Origin: Algorimicrobium echini
GTDB taxonomy: Bacteria; Bacteroidota; Bacteroidia; Flavobacteriales; Flavobacteriaceae
DNA: 64,000 nucleotides
NCBI RefSeq assembly: GCF_900115185.1
Contig: NZ_FOVN01000002.1
Location: 466,335 to 530,334, forward strand
Direction of reading: 5' to 3'
This document shows positions 51,975-61,717 of the stretch, piece after piece. The position numbers were made by a program, and so were the translations under genes. Position 1 is the first letter of the stretch. Each line of letters opens with the position of its first letter. A model generated the notes under the pieces. That model was not told where the DNA came from. It saw nothing but the letters and a program-made list of their open reading frames with translations, and searched no databases.

Positions 51975-53543
51975 CTATTTTTTTTCTTTGGTTGTTTTAT
52001 CTTCAGGATTCTCCGTAACTTTAGGTTGTTCAGGTTGTGCAAATAAATCTAAATAGGCATTACCTATATTTTCAATTATATGTGAGGCTGTCATGGCTTC
52101 ATATCCCAAGCCTTCTAAAGCAATATCTGCAGATTTACCATGTAAATACACTCCAAAAACCGCAGCCGATAATGAATCATAACCTTGGGCAATTAAACCA
52201 GTAATAATCCCTGTTAACACATCGCCTGTTCCAGCAGTTGCCAATCCAGGATTTCCAGTAGAATTAATATATGTTTTATCTTCTAAAACCGTTAACGTAT
52301 AGGCACCTTTTACCACAATGATTGCATGGTATTTTTTTGAAAAGGCTTTAACTTTATCTAGCTTATCAAAATCATTCTCCCAGGTACCAATTAAACGTTC
52401 CAACTCTTTAGGGTGCGGTGTTAAAACGGTATTCCTTGGTAATAATGGTAATAACGTTTTATGTTCTGCTAATAAATTAATGCCATCAGCATCTATAACT
52501 AAAGGTGTTTTATTAGTGGTTAGAAATACTTTTAAAGCTTCAGCAGTTTCTTTTTCGGTTCCCATTCCAACGCCAAGACCAATAACCGTTGGTGTTATGT
52601 TGAATTGAATATTACTAATCCATTCATCATTTTCATCGGTAATAATCATGGCTTCTGGAAAACTAGATTGAAAAGGTATAAAACCACATTTAGGAACCAA
52701 AGCCGTTACCAAACCAGCTCCAATGGACAGAGTAGAACGACTTGCCAATAGGGCCGCACCTATTTTACCATAACTTCCACCAATAATAAGTGCATGACCA
52801 AAAACTCCTTTATGCGAAAATTTATCGCGTGGTTTATAAATGGGCAACACCTCTTGCTTCCCAATTAAATCGACTGCTGTTTGGGTGTTAATTAAATACT
52901 CGCGGTCAATACCAATATCTAAAACTTCCCATTGTTCGGTATATTTAGCCGTATCCGGTAAGAAGAAAGCAAGTTTGGTAGACTGGAAACTCAATGTATG
53001 ATTTGCCCATACCACATGATTTTCATCAGATGGAACAGCATCTGTTTTTAACCCAGAAGGAATATCAATAGATAGTGTAAAGGCTTTTGAGGCTCTAAAA
53101 TGTTGAAATAAATTAACAACCCAATCGTCTGCAGGACGGTTTAAACCAATTCCAAAAACGGCATCAATTATAATATCATCTGACCCTATTTCGGGAAAAT
53201 CATCTTTAGGCCCAATAAGTGTTGGCCATTTCTTGGTGGTTTGCTTAATTAAATCATAATTCACTAAAAAGTCTTTAGAGCGTGTATCACTAAAATTCAC
53301 AACATAGGTGTGCACATTATAACCATGATTAATTAAATGGCGAGCTACTACCAAACCATCACCTCCATTGTTACCAATACCACAAAAAATATGAATCGGT
53401 ACTTGAGCGCCTTGCATGCGTAAATGCAACCAATTAAAAATTTGAATTCCTGCACGTTCCATGAGTTCCGTGGACGTAATATTTTGTCTTTGAGCAGTGA
53501 GTTTATCACCTTCGTAAATTTGCTGGTCTGAAAATATTTTCAT
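51975..53543 (-). CDS. nnr: Bifunctional NAD(P)H-hydrate epimerase / ADP-dependent dehydratase
   Basis: 522 residues. The N-terminal YjeF_N epimerase domain (about 1-215) has FCGIGNNGGDGLVVARHL and IIDAVFGIGLNRP. The C-terminal YjeF_C/NnrD domain (about 240-500) has HKGVFGHALIIGGSYGKIGA, NTVLTPHPKELERLIG and the catalytic NPGLATAGTGDVLTGIITGL. It repairs hydrated NADH and NADPH. The C-terminus is a short Lys/Glu-rich tail. A TATTTTTG box at 53592-53599 on the minus strand is its likely promoter. Confidence 0.96.
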   Translation of the reverse strand: MKIFSDQQIYEGDKLTAQRQNITSTELMERAGIQIFNWLHLRMQGAQVPIHIFCGIGNNGGDGLVVARHLINHGYNVHTYVVNFSDTRSKDFLVNYDLIKQTTKKWPTLIGPKDDFPEIGSDDIIIDAVFGIGLNRPADDWVVNLFQHFRASKAFTLSIDIPSGLKTDAVPSDENHVVWANHTLSFQSTKLAFFLPDTAKYTEQWEVLDIGIDREYLINTQTAVDLIGKQEVLPIYKPRDKFSHKGVFGHALIIGGSYGKIGAALLASRSTLSIGAGLVTALVPKCGFIPFQSSFPEAMIITDENDEWISNIQFNITPTVIGLGVGMGTEKETAEALKVFLTTNKTPLVIDADGINLLAEHKTLLPLLPRNTVLTPHPKELERLIGTWENDFDKLDKVKAFSKKYHAIIVVKGAYTLTVLEDKTYINSTGNPGLATAGTGDVLTGIITGLIAQGYDSLSAAVFGVYLHGKSADIALEGLGYEAMTASHIIENIGNAYLDLFAQPEQPKVTENPEDKTTKEKK

Positions 53544-53591
53544 GATTAATTGGTGGTTTTTTTATTTAATTTAATAAAAAGGATCCTATTT

Positions 53592-53599
53592 CAAAAATA
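53592..53599 (-). promoter_or_regulatory. -7 promoter box (TATTTTTG) for nnr
   Basis: An exact TAnnTTTG on the minus strand, 49 bases before the nnr ATG. It faces the GNAT promoter on the other strand. Confidence 0.4.
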
Positions 53600-53608
53600 C
53601 AGTTAATT

Positions 53609-53639
53609 TTGAATTCTAAATATCCGAAGTCTAATTTTG
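53609..53639 (+). promoter_or_regulatory. Promoter of the GNAT gene, giving a likely leaderless mRNA
   Basis: TTG at 53609-53611, 20 bases, then TAATTTTG at 53632-53639; the ATG follows four bases later at 53644. The start site should fall at or within a few bases of the ATG. Confidence 0.6.
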
Positions 53640-53643
53640 TACG

Positions 53644-54159
53644 ATGATTACAATTATTAAAGCAGACGTTAATCATGCTAAATTACTTTCTGAAATAGGA
53701 AAGCAAACGTTTATCGAGTCGCATGGCATGAGTGCTCCTGAATCAGACATAACCAATTATATCCATTCTAAATTTACCAAGAATGCTTTTTTGGCCGAAT
53801 TATCTGATAAAGACACCGTTTTTCACATCTTGTACTACAATAATAATGCTATTGGGTATTCCAAAATAGTATTTAACGTCTCACAAGTTAATATTCCTTT
53901 TAAACAGGTTACAAAACTAGAACGCCTTTATGTATTAAAGGAATTTCATGATTTAAAATTGGGTAAAGAATTATTCCATTATAATGTATCCTTATCTAAA
54001 CGAAATAATCAATTTGGTATGTGGTTATATGTATGGATTGAAAACCAAAGAGCATTTAATTTCTATAAAACCATGGGATTTAAAATTATTGGAAGTTTTG
54101 ATTTTAAAATTTCGGAAACCCATTCAAACCCCAATCACCAGATGCTATTAACCTATTAA
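53644..54159 (+). CDS. GNAT-family N-acetyltransferase
   Basis: 171 residues. Motif A appears as LERLYVLKEFHDLKLGKELF (acetyl-CoA pyrophosphate loop, in a changed form from the usual Q/RxxGxG/A), and motif B as WIENQRAFNFYKTMGFKIIG. It moves an acetyl group from acetyl-CoA to an unknown amine. The ATG follows a promoter box by four bases, so the message should be leaderless. Its last four bases overlap the end of the convergent Xaa-Pro aminopeptidase gene. Confidence 0.88.
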   Translation: MITIIKADVNHAKLLSEIGKQTFIESHGMSAPESDITNYIHSKFTKNAFLAELSDKDTVFHILYYNNNAIGYSKIVFNVSQVNIPFKQVTKLERLYVLKEFHDLKLGKELFHYNVSLSKRNNQFGMWLYVWIENQRAFNFYKTMGFKIIGSFDFKISETHSNPNHQMLLTY

Positions 54160-55790
54160 TCTAAAGTTGGTAAAACAAAATCATCTAACGCACTTTTTTC
54201 CTTCATTAAGGTTTCAATTTCATGAGAGGTTCTAGGAGCTTCTGCTGATAGGTTTACAGGACCATCTTTGGTAATTAAAATATCATCTTCTATTCTTACG
54301 GCAATTCCCCACCATTTTTTATCACAATTACTTCCATCAGGAATATAAATACCAGGTTCAACGGTAATCACCATATTAGGTTGAAATGCGCCATAAAGTC
54401 CTGGATCGTGAACATCTAACCCTAAATAATGTGAAGTTCCGTGAGGAAAGTACTGTCTAGCTTCTTTATCTGTTTCAGCAATACCTAAATCTATTAAGCC
54501 TTTATGAATAACTGCACGACTAGCTGCGTCTGCTGCATTAAATCCATTACCAACTTTTGCTGCTGCAATTCCAGCTTCTTGAGCCTTGTATACTAAATCG
54601 TAGATAATTTTCTGCTCATTTGTAAATGTCCCATTAGCAGGAATGGTTCGGGTTACATCTGCCGAATAGCCATGATATTCGGCACCTAAATCCATTAATA
54701 CTAATTCATTATTTACTTGCATTTTTGTGTTTTCAATATAATGGAGCACACAACCGTTATTACCAGCTCCTACAATACTTGGATAGCCTTCATACTCACT
54801 TCCATATTTTTTGTAAACAAATTCATGAATACCTTGAATTTCCATTTCAGACATGTTTGGGTGCATGGCTTTCATTATTTCACGTTGGCCCATGGCCGAA
54901 ATTCGGACGGCTTTTGTTAGTAATACTAATTCTTCTTCTGTTTTTATCTGACGTAAACCTGCCATTAGTTGAGATAACATTTGGGTGTCCAAATTAGATT
55001 TTGGTGTCTCCTGCTCTATTTTTATAATTTGCTGCTTCAATTCCAATCGTCGGTTAGAATCTGTTGCTTGTGCATAATCTATTATTACTTTATCGTTTTT
55101 AAGATCTGGATAATATTCCAAAGCACGACCTATATTTTGAGCCACATTGGCACTATTTTCAATATCTGTGGCTTTAATCATTTCATAAATACGCGATTTT
55201 ATAGGGTCTGGCAATGTGTTTTCATCATAATTTGCTTGTTCTTTAAACTGCTCAATTAAACTATGTAAATCGGCTTGGTTGCGTTTAGAATCGCGATAAT
55301 CATTATTAAAGTTGTTAAATAACACTTTATCAAATTTAGAATATTCAACACCTGATTTATTAAAATCACTTCCATTAAAAGCCAAATCAAAACCAAGTTT
55401 GTTTTTAGCTCCTTCAATACCTAATCGCTTTCCTGTCCATTGTTCTGCTTGCGGATTTTTCTCCTGAACATAAATTAACTCATTATAAACCGTACCCTCT
55501 GAATTTGTTTGATTCTCTGAAAACACTACTAAAACGGCATGCGGTTCTTTATAACCGGTTAAATAGTAAAAATCTGGGTCCTGATGGTAAACAAAATCCA
55601 CATCATTGGCTCTGTTTCTTACAGGATTTGCAAAAAATACAGCTACAGAATTATTAGGCATGCTTTTACGTAATGCATCTCGACGACTTTTATGAAATTC
55701 GGCAGATAGATAATCTGTGGGCAGACCTTCTTGGGCTTTAACAAAAAAAGATACACAAACGGTAATAATTAAAATAATAACATTTTTCAT
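54156..55790 (-). CDS. Xaa-Pro aminopeptidase (M24 aminopeptidase P family), exported
   Basis: 544 residues with signal peptide (MKNVIILIITVCVSFFVKAQ). The N-terminal creatinase-like domain (about 25-230) is followed by the metallopeptidase: the ligands lie in LMDLGAEYHGYSADVTRTIP (two Asp), YFPHGTSHYLGLDVHDPGLY (His), ITVEPGIYIPDGSNCD (Glu) and VRIEDDILIT (Glu). It removes the first residue from peptides with proline in second place. The C-terminal tail (EIETLMKEKSALDDFVLPTL) is polar. Confidence 0.95.
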   Translation of the reverse strand: MKNVIILIITVCVSFFVKAQEGLPTDYLSAEFHKSRRDALRKSMPNNSVAVFFANPVRNRANDVDFVYHQDPDFYYLTGYKEPHAVLVVFSENQTNSEGTVYNELIYVQEKNPQAEQWTGKRLGIEGAKNKLGFDLAFNGSDFNKSGVEYSKFDKVLFNNFNNDYRDSKRNQADLHSLIEQFKEQANYDENTLPDPIKSRIYEMIKATDIENSANVAQNIGRALEYYPDLKNDKVIIDYAQATDSNRRLELKQQIIKIEQETPKSNLDTQMLSQLMAGLRQIKTEEELVLLTKAVRISAMGQREIMKAMHPNMSEMEIQGIHEFVYKKYGSEYEGYPSIVGAGNNGCVLHYIENTKMQVNNELVLMDLGAEYHGYSADVTRTIPANGTFTNEQKIIYDLVYKAQEAGIAAAKVGNGFNAADAASRAVIHKGLIDLGIAETDKEARQYFPHGTSHYLGLDVHDPGLYGAFQPNMVITVEPGIYIPDGSNCDKKWWGIAVRIEDDILITKDGPVNLSAEAPRTSHEIETLMKEKSALDDFVLPTLD

Positions 55791-55920
55791 GAGTCTGAAG
55801 TTTTATGATGAAGTAAATTAAATAGATAAATTAGAATAAGCTCTATTTAATTAAAAAAATTAACAAACTTTTAAGCCCAGATTAAGCATAATCACACACT
55901 TTAAAACAGATAAATTTCAA

Positions 55921-55928
55921 TACATTTG
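55921..55928 (+). promoter_or_regulatory. -7 promoter box (TACATTTG) of gcvT
   Basis: An exact TAnnTTTG 50 bases before ATG 55979. The GTG at 55928-55930 begins on its last base, so a longer GcvT reading frame from that codon is not expected. No clear -33 TTG. Confidence 0.5.
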
Positions 55929-55978
55929 TGCCGCAATTGAAGTCTAATTTAAAATTTCCTTTCAAACGGAATATACAT

Positions 55979-57061
55979 ATGAAAAATACAGCTTTATCAA
56001 CAACACATGAAGCATTAGGTGCTAAAATGGTTCCTTTTGCAGGTTTTAATATGCCAGTTCAATATGAAGGCGTTAATATAGAACATGAAACAGTTAGAAA
56101 ATCTGTTGGTGTTTTTGATGTGTCTCATATGGGTGAATTTTTAATTAAAGGTCCAAACGCATTAGATTTAATTCAAAAAGTAACTACCAATGATGCCAGT
56201 AAACTAACAGTTGGTAAAGCCCAGTACAGTTGCCTTCCTAATGATATTGGTGGCATTGTTGATGATTTAATTATTTATAGAATTGAAGAAGAAACTTACC
56301 TACTTGTTGTAAATGCTAGTAATATTGAAAAAGATTGGAATTGGATAAGCTCTAAAAATGATGTTGGTGCCGAAATGGTTGACATCAGTGATGATTATTC
56401 GCTATTAGCCATCCAAGGTCCAAAAGCTATTGAGGCCATGCAATCTTTAACCAGTCATGACTTATCAGAAATTAAGTTTTACAATTTTGTAGTTGGTGAT
56501 TTTGCTGGCATTGAACATGTCATTATTTCCGCAACAGGTTATACAGGTAGTGGAGGATTTGAAATTTACTGCAAGAATTCTGAAGTAAAACAAATATGGG
56601 ATAAAGTGTTTGAAGCAGGTGCAGACTTTGGTATTAAACCAATTGGTTTAGCAGCTCGTGATACGTTACGTTTGGAAATGGGTTACTGTTTATACGGTAA
56701 TGATATAGATGATACAACATCGCCTTTAGAAGCTGGTTTGGGATGGATTACAAAATTCACAAAAACATTTACAAATTCTGATAAATTATCTGAAGAAAAG
56801 AAAGGGGTTTTAAAACGAAAATTAGTAGCATTTGAGCTAGAAGGCAAAGGCATTCCAAGAAGTGGATATGACATTGTTGATAATGCTGGTAATTTAATAG
56901 GAAAAGTAACTTCAGGAACCATGTCACCAATGCTTAAAAAAGGTATTGGTTTAGGCTATGTTTCGCCTGAATTTAGTGCTTTTGACACCAAGATAAATAT
57001 TCAAATTCGTAAAAACGCTGTTCCTGCAACAGTTGTAAAACTGCCATTTTATAAAGGCTAA
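55979..57061 (+). CDS. gcvT: Aminomethyltransferase, glycine cleavage T protein
   Basis: 360 residues from ATG 55979 ([20 protein letters not shown]). A GTG start at 55928 would add 17 residues and overlaps a promoter. Motifs: [61 protein letters not shown] and [12 protein letters not shown]. It transfers the methylene group from the H protein to tetrahydrofolate. It starts the series gcvT-glsA-epimerase, with 3 bases to glsA. No glycine riboswitch was recognised upstream. Confidence 0.96.
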   Translation: MKNTALSTTHEALGAKMVPFAGFNMPVQYEGVNIEHETVRKSVGVFDVSHMGEFLIKGPNALDLIQKVTTNDASKLTVGKAQYSCLPNDIGGIVDDLIIYRIEEETYLLVVNASNIEKDWNWISSKNDVGAEMVDISDDYSLLAIQGPKAIEAMQSLTSHDLSEIKFYNFVVGDFAGIEHVIISATGYTGSGGFEIYCKNSEVKQIWDKVFEAGADFGIKPIGLAARDTLRLEMGYCLYGNDIDDTTSPLEAGLGWITKFTKTFTNSDKLSEEKKGVLKRKLVAFELEGKGIPRSGYDIVDNAGNLIGKVTSGTMSPMLKKGIGLGYVSPEFSAFDTKINIQIRKNAVPATVVKLPFYKG

Positions 57062-57064
57062 TGC

Positions 57065-57979
57065 ATGATAGACTACCAAAATATTTTAAATAAGATTCAC
57101 ACAAGTGTAACACAGGACCAAGATAAAGGCACTATTGCGCGTTATATCCCTGAATTAGCACGTGTAAATCCCGAACATTTTGGTATGCATTTAAAATTAA
57201 TTTCAGGAAAAGAATTTGCTGTTGGCGATTCGGAAGTTGGTTTTTCTATTCAAAGTATTTCAAAAGTTCTAACACTTGCATTGGCCATGTCCAAAATTGG
57301 AACGCACATTTGGGACCGTGTGGATGTTGAACCATCGGGAAACCCTTTTAACCATTTATCATTATTGGAATTGGAAGAAGGTATACCTAGAAATCCATTA
57401 ATTAATTCTGGAGCTATAGTTATTGCCGATATTTTAGTGTCACAATTAGAAAACCCAAAAGCTGAATTTTTAAAATACGTTCAAGATATTACTGGCGATT
57501 CCACTATTGGTTATAATTTGAAAGTAGCGCAATCTGAAAAAGAAACTGGTTTTAATAATTATGCTGCTGCTAATCTTTTAAAGTCCTTTAATAACCTTAA
57601 TAATTCTGTTGAGGATGTATTAGACTTTTATTTCCATCAGTGTGCACTAGAAATGACTTGCTCACAATTAACAAAAGCCTTCTTTTTATTTGCTAATAAG
57701 GGCAATTGTTTAGCAAACGTGGCGCGTTTAACTAAAAGCCAAGCTAAACGAATTAATGCCATCATGCTTACCTGTGGGTTTTATGACGAAGCTGGCGAAT
57801 TTGCCTTTGAAGTTGGACTACCAGGCAAAAGTGGTGTTGGTGGTGGCATTACAGCTGTTCTACCAAATGAGTATACTATCTCCGTTTGGTCGCCTGGTTT
57901 AAATGAACGTGGTAATTCCAAATTGGGTATGCAAGCACTTGAACAATTTACAACGCTTACCAATCAATCTATTTTTTAA
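57065..57979 (+). CDS. glsA: Glutaminase
   Basis: 304 residues, the normal size. The serine-lysine pair of the beta-lactamase-like fold is in GFSIQSISKVLTLALAMSKI; other motifs are PSGNPFNHLSLLELEEGIPR, NPLINSGAIVIADIL and LPGKSGVGGGITAVLPNEYT. It hydrolyses glutamine to glutamate and ammonia. The gene follows gcvT by three bases, so both are probably expressed together for amino-acid nitrogen and one-carbon flow. Confidence 0.96.
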   Translation: MIDYQNILNKIHTSVTQDQDKGTIARYIPELARVNPEHFGMHLKLISGKEFAVGDSEVGFSIQSISKVLTLALAMSKIGTHIWDRVDVEPSGNPFNHLSLLELEEGIPRNPLINSGAIVIADILVSQLENPKAEFLKYVQDITGDSTIGYNLKVAQSEKETGFNNYAAANLLKSFNNLNNSVEDVLDFYFHQCALEMTCSQLTKAFFLFANKGNCLANVARLTKSQAKRINAIMLTCGFYDEAGEFAFEVGLPGKSGVGGGITAVLPNEYTISVWSPGLNERGNSKLGMQALEQFTTLTNQSIF

Positions 57980-58000
57980 CAAGTCGTTCCACAATTAGCC

Positions 58001-58834
58001 ATGTCGGCACAAGAAAACAAACATAGAATTCTTATTTTAGGCGCAAGTGGCTTTATTGGAAACGCCATTTACAAAGAGCTTTGCGCTTATTTTAAAACGT
58101 TTGGAACTTACCGAACAGCTAAACGCGAATTTGAAAAGAATCAACACTTTTTTCAATATGATGTAGAAAAAGATGATGTCTTTGAAATATTAGAAATTGT
58201 AAAACCCACTATCATCATTTCAGCTTTACGTGGCGATTTTAATGCTCAAGTGATAGCACATACACACATTGAACAATATTTACAGTTGCATACATCGTGT
58301 AAGCTGCTATTTTTATCATCTGCAAATGTATTTGATTCTTACAGTAAATATCCCAGTTACGAAACCGATAAAACTTTAAGCGATAGCGTTTATGGGCATT
58401 TCAAAATTAAAATTGAAAACATGCTATTGCGTTTACCAAAACGTCAAATTGTTATTATAAGATTACCAATGGTTTTTGGAAACCAGTCGCCTAGAATTAC
58501 AGAAATGAAAGAATTCATAAAAAACAAAGAGGCCATTGAAGTGTTTCCTAATTTGATTATGAATATTGCTACTGATGGTAAGTTAACACAGCAAATTCAT
58601 TACATAATTAATAGAAACAAAAGTGGCGTTTTCCATATTGGAAGTACAGATTTAGTTCATCACGACGAGTATATTACTGAAATTATAGATACATTAGGAT
58701 TTAAAAACGTGCTTTTTAAAAATGTTTACACAACGAATGACGACCGCTATCTAGCCGTTTTACCAAAATATAATTTATTACCAAAACACTTACAATTTAC
58801 GAGCAAAGATTTTATTATTGAAATTGCTGTTTAA
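58001..58834 (+). CDS. NAD(P)-dependent sugar-nucleotide epimerase/dehydratase-like (RmlD/SDR family)
   Basis: 277 residues. A Rossmann SDR start, ILILGASGFIGNAIYKELCA, then the catalytic region FLSSANVFDSYSKYPSY followed by a Tyr/Lys pair (SVYGHFKIKIENMLLRLP). IVIIRLPMVFGNQSPRITEM resembles the RmlD substrate region. It probably reduces or epimerises a sugar nucleotide, though a specialised role cannot be excluded. It follows glsA by 21 bases. Confidence 0.82.
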   Translation: MSAQENKHRILILGASGFIGNAIYKELCAYFKTFGTYRTAKREFEKNQHFFQYDVEKDDVFEILEIVKPTIIISALRGDFNAQVIAHTHIEQYLQLHTSCKLLFLSSANVFDSYSKYPSYETDKTLSDSVYGHFKIKIENMLLRLPKRQIVIIRLPMVFGNQSPRITEMKEFIKNKEAIEVFPNLIMNIATDGKLTQQIHYIINRNKSGVFHIGSTDLVHHDEYITEIIDTLGFKNVLFKNVYTTNDDRYLAVLPKYNLLPKHLQFTSKDFIIEIAV

Positions 58835-58889
58835 TTGATTTTCAATTGTAATTTAGTTACCTTATTACAAATTAAAAAAACACACTATT

Positions 58890-59186
58890 ATGAGTAAATT
58901 ATCTGAAGAAGATATCGAGAAAAAATTATTGCGCTTTCCAGATTGGGAATATCATGATAATGCCATTCATGCAGAATTTGAATTTGAAAATTTCAAAGAT
59001 TGCTTTAGCGCTATGAGTCGCATTGCTTTTGAATGCGAAGCTTTAAACCATCACCCAAATTGGAACAATGTCTACAATGTTTTACAAATTACATTATCCA
59101 CTCATGATGAACATGGTGTAACAAACAAAGATTTTAAATTGGCTGAAGCTATTGATGCCATTGTAGTTCCTGAAGAGGAAGACTAA
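58890..59186 (+). CDS. 4a-hydroxytetrahydrobiopterin dehydratase (pterin-4a-carbinolamine dehydratase)
   Basis: 98 residues. The family signature is CEALNHHPNWNNVYNVLQITLSTHD with the two adjacent His and the later His-Asp. It dehydrates the hydroxylated pterin made by aromatic amino-acid hydroxylases. No hydroxylase gene is nearby in this window. The C-terminus is acidic (VVPEEED). Confidence 0.94.
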   Translation: MSKLSEEDIEKKLLRFPDWEYHDNAIHAEFEFENFKDCFSAMSRIAFECEALNHHPNWNNVYNVLQITLSTHDEHGVTNKDFKLAEAIDAIVVPEEED

Positions 59187-59226
59187 AATTGTAAACTGTA
59201 TGCCATTACGGTTTATATTATTTTTT

Positions 59227-59234
59227 TAAATTTG
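59227..59234 (+). promoter_or_regulatory. -7 promoter box (TAAATTTG) for yebC
   Basis: An exact TAnnTTTG 46 bases before the yebC ATG. No TTG is present at the expected -33 distance, so support is weak. Confidence 0.35.
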
Positions 59235-59279
59235 TCATCAAACAAATTAATTCTATTTAATTCTTAATTTTTATTTTTT

Positions 59280-60002
59280 ATGGGAAGAGCTTTTGAATTC
59301 CGCAAAGCACGAAAAATGAAGCGTTGGTCTGCCATGAGTAAAGCCTTTACGCGTATTGGCAAAGACATTGTTATGGCTGTTAAAGAAGGTGGACCCGATC
59401 CCGATTCTAACTCCAGATTACGTGCTGTAATTCAGAATGCCAAATCGGTTAACATGCCAAAAGATAATGTTGAGCGTGCCATTAAGAAAGCGTCAGATAA
59501 AAGTCAAGGCGACTATAAAGAAGTTATTTTTGAAGGGTATGCACCGCATGGTATAGCCATTTTGGTTGAAACTGCTACCGATAATAATACCAGAACCGTT
59601 GCTAATGTTAGAAGTTATTTTAATAAATGTGATGGCAGTTTAGGCACCTCTGGCTCTGTTGTTTTCATGTTTGATCACACCTGTAATTTCCGCATTGAAG
59701 CTGGCGATTTAGACCCTGAAGAACTAGAATTAGAGTTCATAGATTTTGGTGCCGAAGAAGTTTTTGCCGATGATGATGGCATATTAATTTATGCTCCTTT
59801 TGAAAATTTTGGTGCCATTCAGGCTGAATTAGAAAAACGAAATATAGAAATTTTATCTTCTGGATTTGAGCGTATTCCGCAAGTTACTAAAGCATTAAGC
59901 GCTGAAGCTGCTGCTGATGTAGAAAAGCTATTGGAAAAATTAGAAGAAGATGATGACGTTCAAAACGTATATCATACCATGGAAGAAAGCACTGATAACT
60001 AG
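59280..60002 (+). CDS. yebC: YebC/PmpR-family protein
   Basis: 240 residues, normal. N-terminal GRAFEFRKARKMKRWSAMSK, the central DPDSNSRLRAVIQNAKSVNM and NVERAIKKASDK, and TDNNTRTVANVRSYFNKCDG. The usual bacterial start (MAGHSKW) is replaced by MGRAFEFRKARK, a form common in Bacteroidota. It is a DNA- or ribosome-associated regulator. Followed by a terminator. Confidence 0.95.
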   Translation: MGRAFEFRKARKMKRWSAMSKAFTRIGKDIVMAVKEGGPDPDSNSRLRAVIQNAKSVNMPKDNVERAIKKASDKSQGDYKEVIFEGYAPHGIAILVETATDNNTRTVANVRSYFNKCDGSLGTSGSVVFMFDHTCNFRIEAGDLDPEELELEFIDFGAEEVFADDDGILIYAPFENFGAIQAELEKRNIEILSSGFERIPQVTKALSAEAAADVEKLLEKLEEDDDVQNVYHTMEESTDN

Positions 60003-60033
60003 TTTTTTCACATTCATAAAAAACCATACCTAT

Positions 60034-60080
60034 AACATCCTATTTGCAAAACTGTTGTTTTGAGAATAGGATGTTTTTTT
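60034..60080 (+). terminator. Intrinsic terminator after yebC
   Basis: AACATCCTATT pairs with AATAGGATGTT around a loop with its own internal pairing, followed by a T-run. Confidence 0.8.
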
Positions 60081-60195
60081 ATTTAGGTACACAATAATTC
60101 TTAAATTGTTTTTTTAGGAACTCCTTTTAATTTTTATATTTTTTATTAAAATGTAACAAATAGTCGTTAAATTCGTCTTAATCTAAAACACGACT

Positions 60196-61677
60196 ATGTT
60201 CTTAAAAAACACCTCCCATCAGCTTTTATCTATATGTTTCTTGCTAATTTCTCTGTCCGGTTTCAGTCAAACCATTACTGGAACCATCTTGGATGACAAG
60301 AATGCACCAATTCCTTTTGCAACAATACAAATTGGTGAGGATTATGGTGTAATTTCTAATGATGAGGGCAATTTTAACATCCGTATATCAGGCTTTAAGA
60401 ACACCGATTCGGTTTACATCTCTTGTATGGGTTATGAAAAAATAGGTCTGCAAGTACAAGAGTTCGAATCCAAAGAATACGTTTTAAATGATTTTGTAAA
60501 TGAACTTTCAGAGGTCTATGTTACAGATAGAAAGTTAGGTGTTGATTCTATTTTATACTACATAAATAAAAATGCATCTAAAAATTATAAGCTAGATCAA
60601 ACCGCATTAAAAATGTTTGGCAGACGAACCGAATATGTAGATGGAAAAGCCGCTGATTTTGAAATAGAAAAATCATCAAATTTTAAGAAAAAACAACTTG
60701 AAGCATTTAACAAAGATTTTGATTTATTAGAACAATCCCTACTGAATAACGAATCCAAACAGTATACAGATATGGTTTCTACGTTGTATATAAAGGATTT
60801 AAAAAATGCTAAATTAAAAATTGAAAAGGCCGTTAGACTTTTGGATGAGCGCAATGACCAGTCCTTGGAAAAAATGGCCGATAAAGGGAATGATATTGTA
60901 TTAAAACATCTTGATACAAGCAAAGTATACACCGTTAAATCGGGATGGTTTACCGTTTCGGATTCCGTTTCATTAAATAACCGAAATGATAAGGTATCCG
61001 ACTCTATCAATGCGGTTCGGTTTGTAAGGGAAGCTGCCTTCAACATGGTTACTGAAGTTAACCCAATTACAGAAGAACCCGAATTAGATTTCATTACAGA
61101 TAGCAGAAAATACGATTATGAACTAAAAGACTTTACCTTTTTAGATAATGAAATTGTATATGTCATCGGTTTTAAGCCACGACGTGGTTCAGCAAATTAT
61201 GTAGGCACCATGTACGTTTCCACTCAAACATTTGCTGTATTACGCGCTGATTATGCTTTTTACCCAGGACGTGAAGGCGAAAAATTAAACTTACGTTTAA
61301 TTCTTGGTATTAAATATATTGAGAAAAACAAAGCAGGTTCTGTAGCTTATAAGAAAAATAGTGATGGCTACTACTATCCCTATTATATAAAAAGTGAAAT
61401 AGATCGCTATTTTTACATTAACAGACCTATTAAATTTATAGAAAATGAGAGTCGCGACAAAGTCGCTTTTAACTTTAAAGTGGAGGGCACTTTTAAAGAA
61501 CGTACAGAAATACTCATGTTAGATGTAAACAACACGACAACAGCTGATTTTAACGCAGTTCAAGAAGGTAAAACTTTAGATTATGAAACCATTCAGCAAT
61601 ATGACGCCTCCATCTGGAAGGATTATAATGTATTAGAACCACTTCAAGAAATGAAAGATTTTAAGGTTGAAGATTAA
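60196..61677 (+). CDS. Exported protein with carboxypeptidase-regulatory-like domain
   Basis: 493 residues. A signal peptide (ends GFSQ) is followed by an N-terminal CarboxypepD_reg-like domain (about 25-110): ITGTILDDKNAPIPFATIQI, NDEGNFNIRISGFKNTDSVY. The remaining 380 residues are mostly beta strands and have no plug or TonB box, so it is not a full TonB receptor. The family is frequent in Bacteroidota and its function is unknown. It may be an outer-membrane or periplasmic protein. Confidence 0.85.
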   Translation: MFLKNTSHQLLSICFLLISLSGFSQTITGTILDDKNAPIPFATIQIGEDYGVISNDEGNFNIRISGFKNTDSVYISCMGYEKIGLQVQEFESKEYVLNDFVNELSEVYVTDRKLGVDSILYYINKNASKNYKLDQTALKMFGRRTEYVDGKAADFEIEKSSNFKKKQLEAFNKDFDLLEQSLLNNESKQYTDMVSTLYIKDLKNAKLKIEKAVRLLDERNDQSLEKMADKGNDIVLKHLDTSKVYTVKSGWFTVSDSVSLNNRNDKVSDSINAVRFVREAAFNMVTEVNPITEEPELDFITDSRKYDYELKDFTFLDNEIVYVIGFKPRRGSANYVGTMYVSTQTFAVLRADYAFYPGREGEKLNLRLILGIKYIEKNKAGSVAYKKNSDGYYYPYYIKSEIDRYFYINRPIKFIENESRDKVAFNFKVEGTFKERTEILMLDVNNTTTADFNAVQEGKTLDYETIQQYDASIWKDYNVLEPLQEMKDFKVED

Positions 61678-61683
61678 TTTTTT

Positions 61684-61703
61684 CAAGGGAGCAAGCTCCC
61701 TTG
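61684..61703. other. Perfect 9-bp hairpin between convergent genes
   Basis: CAAGGGAGC-AA-GCTCCCTTG. The T-rich run lies before it on the plus strand, not after, so it is not a standard terminator for either gene. It may still mark transcript 3' ends. Confidence 0.5.
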
Positions 61704-61717
61704 TTCATGAAATGAAA

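Noticed and set aside
55791-55978. Glycine riboswitch in front of gcvT
   Set aside because: No tandem glycine-aptamer-like stems or conserved core bases were seen; only a promoter box is present.
60597-61094. 165-codon minus-strand open frame inside the CarboxypepD_reg gene
   Set aside because: Shadow of the plus-strand gene, Ser-rich, with no promoter or family match.
61684-61703. Hairpin as a terminator for the gene at 60196-61677
   Set aside because: The T-run precedes the stem instead of following it, so it does not meet the intrinsic terminator pattern on either strand.
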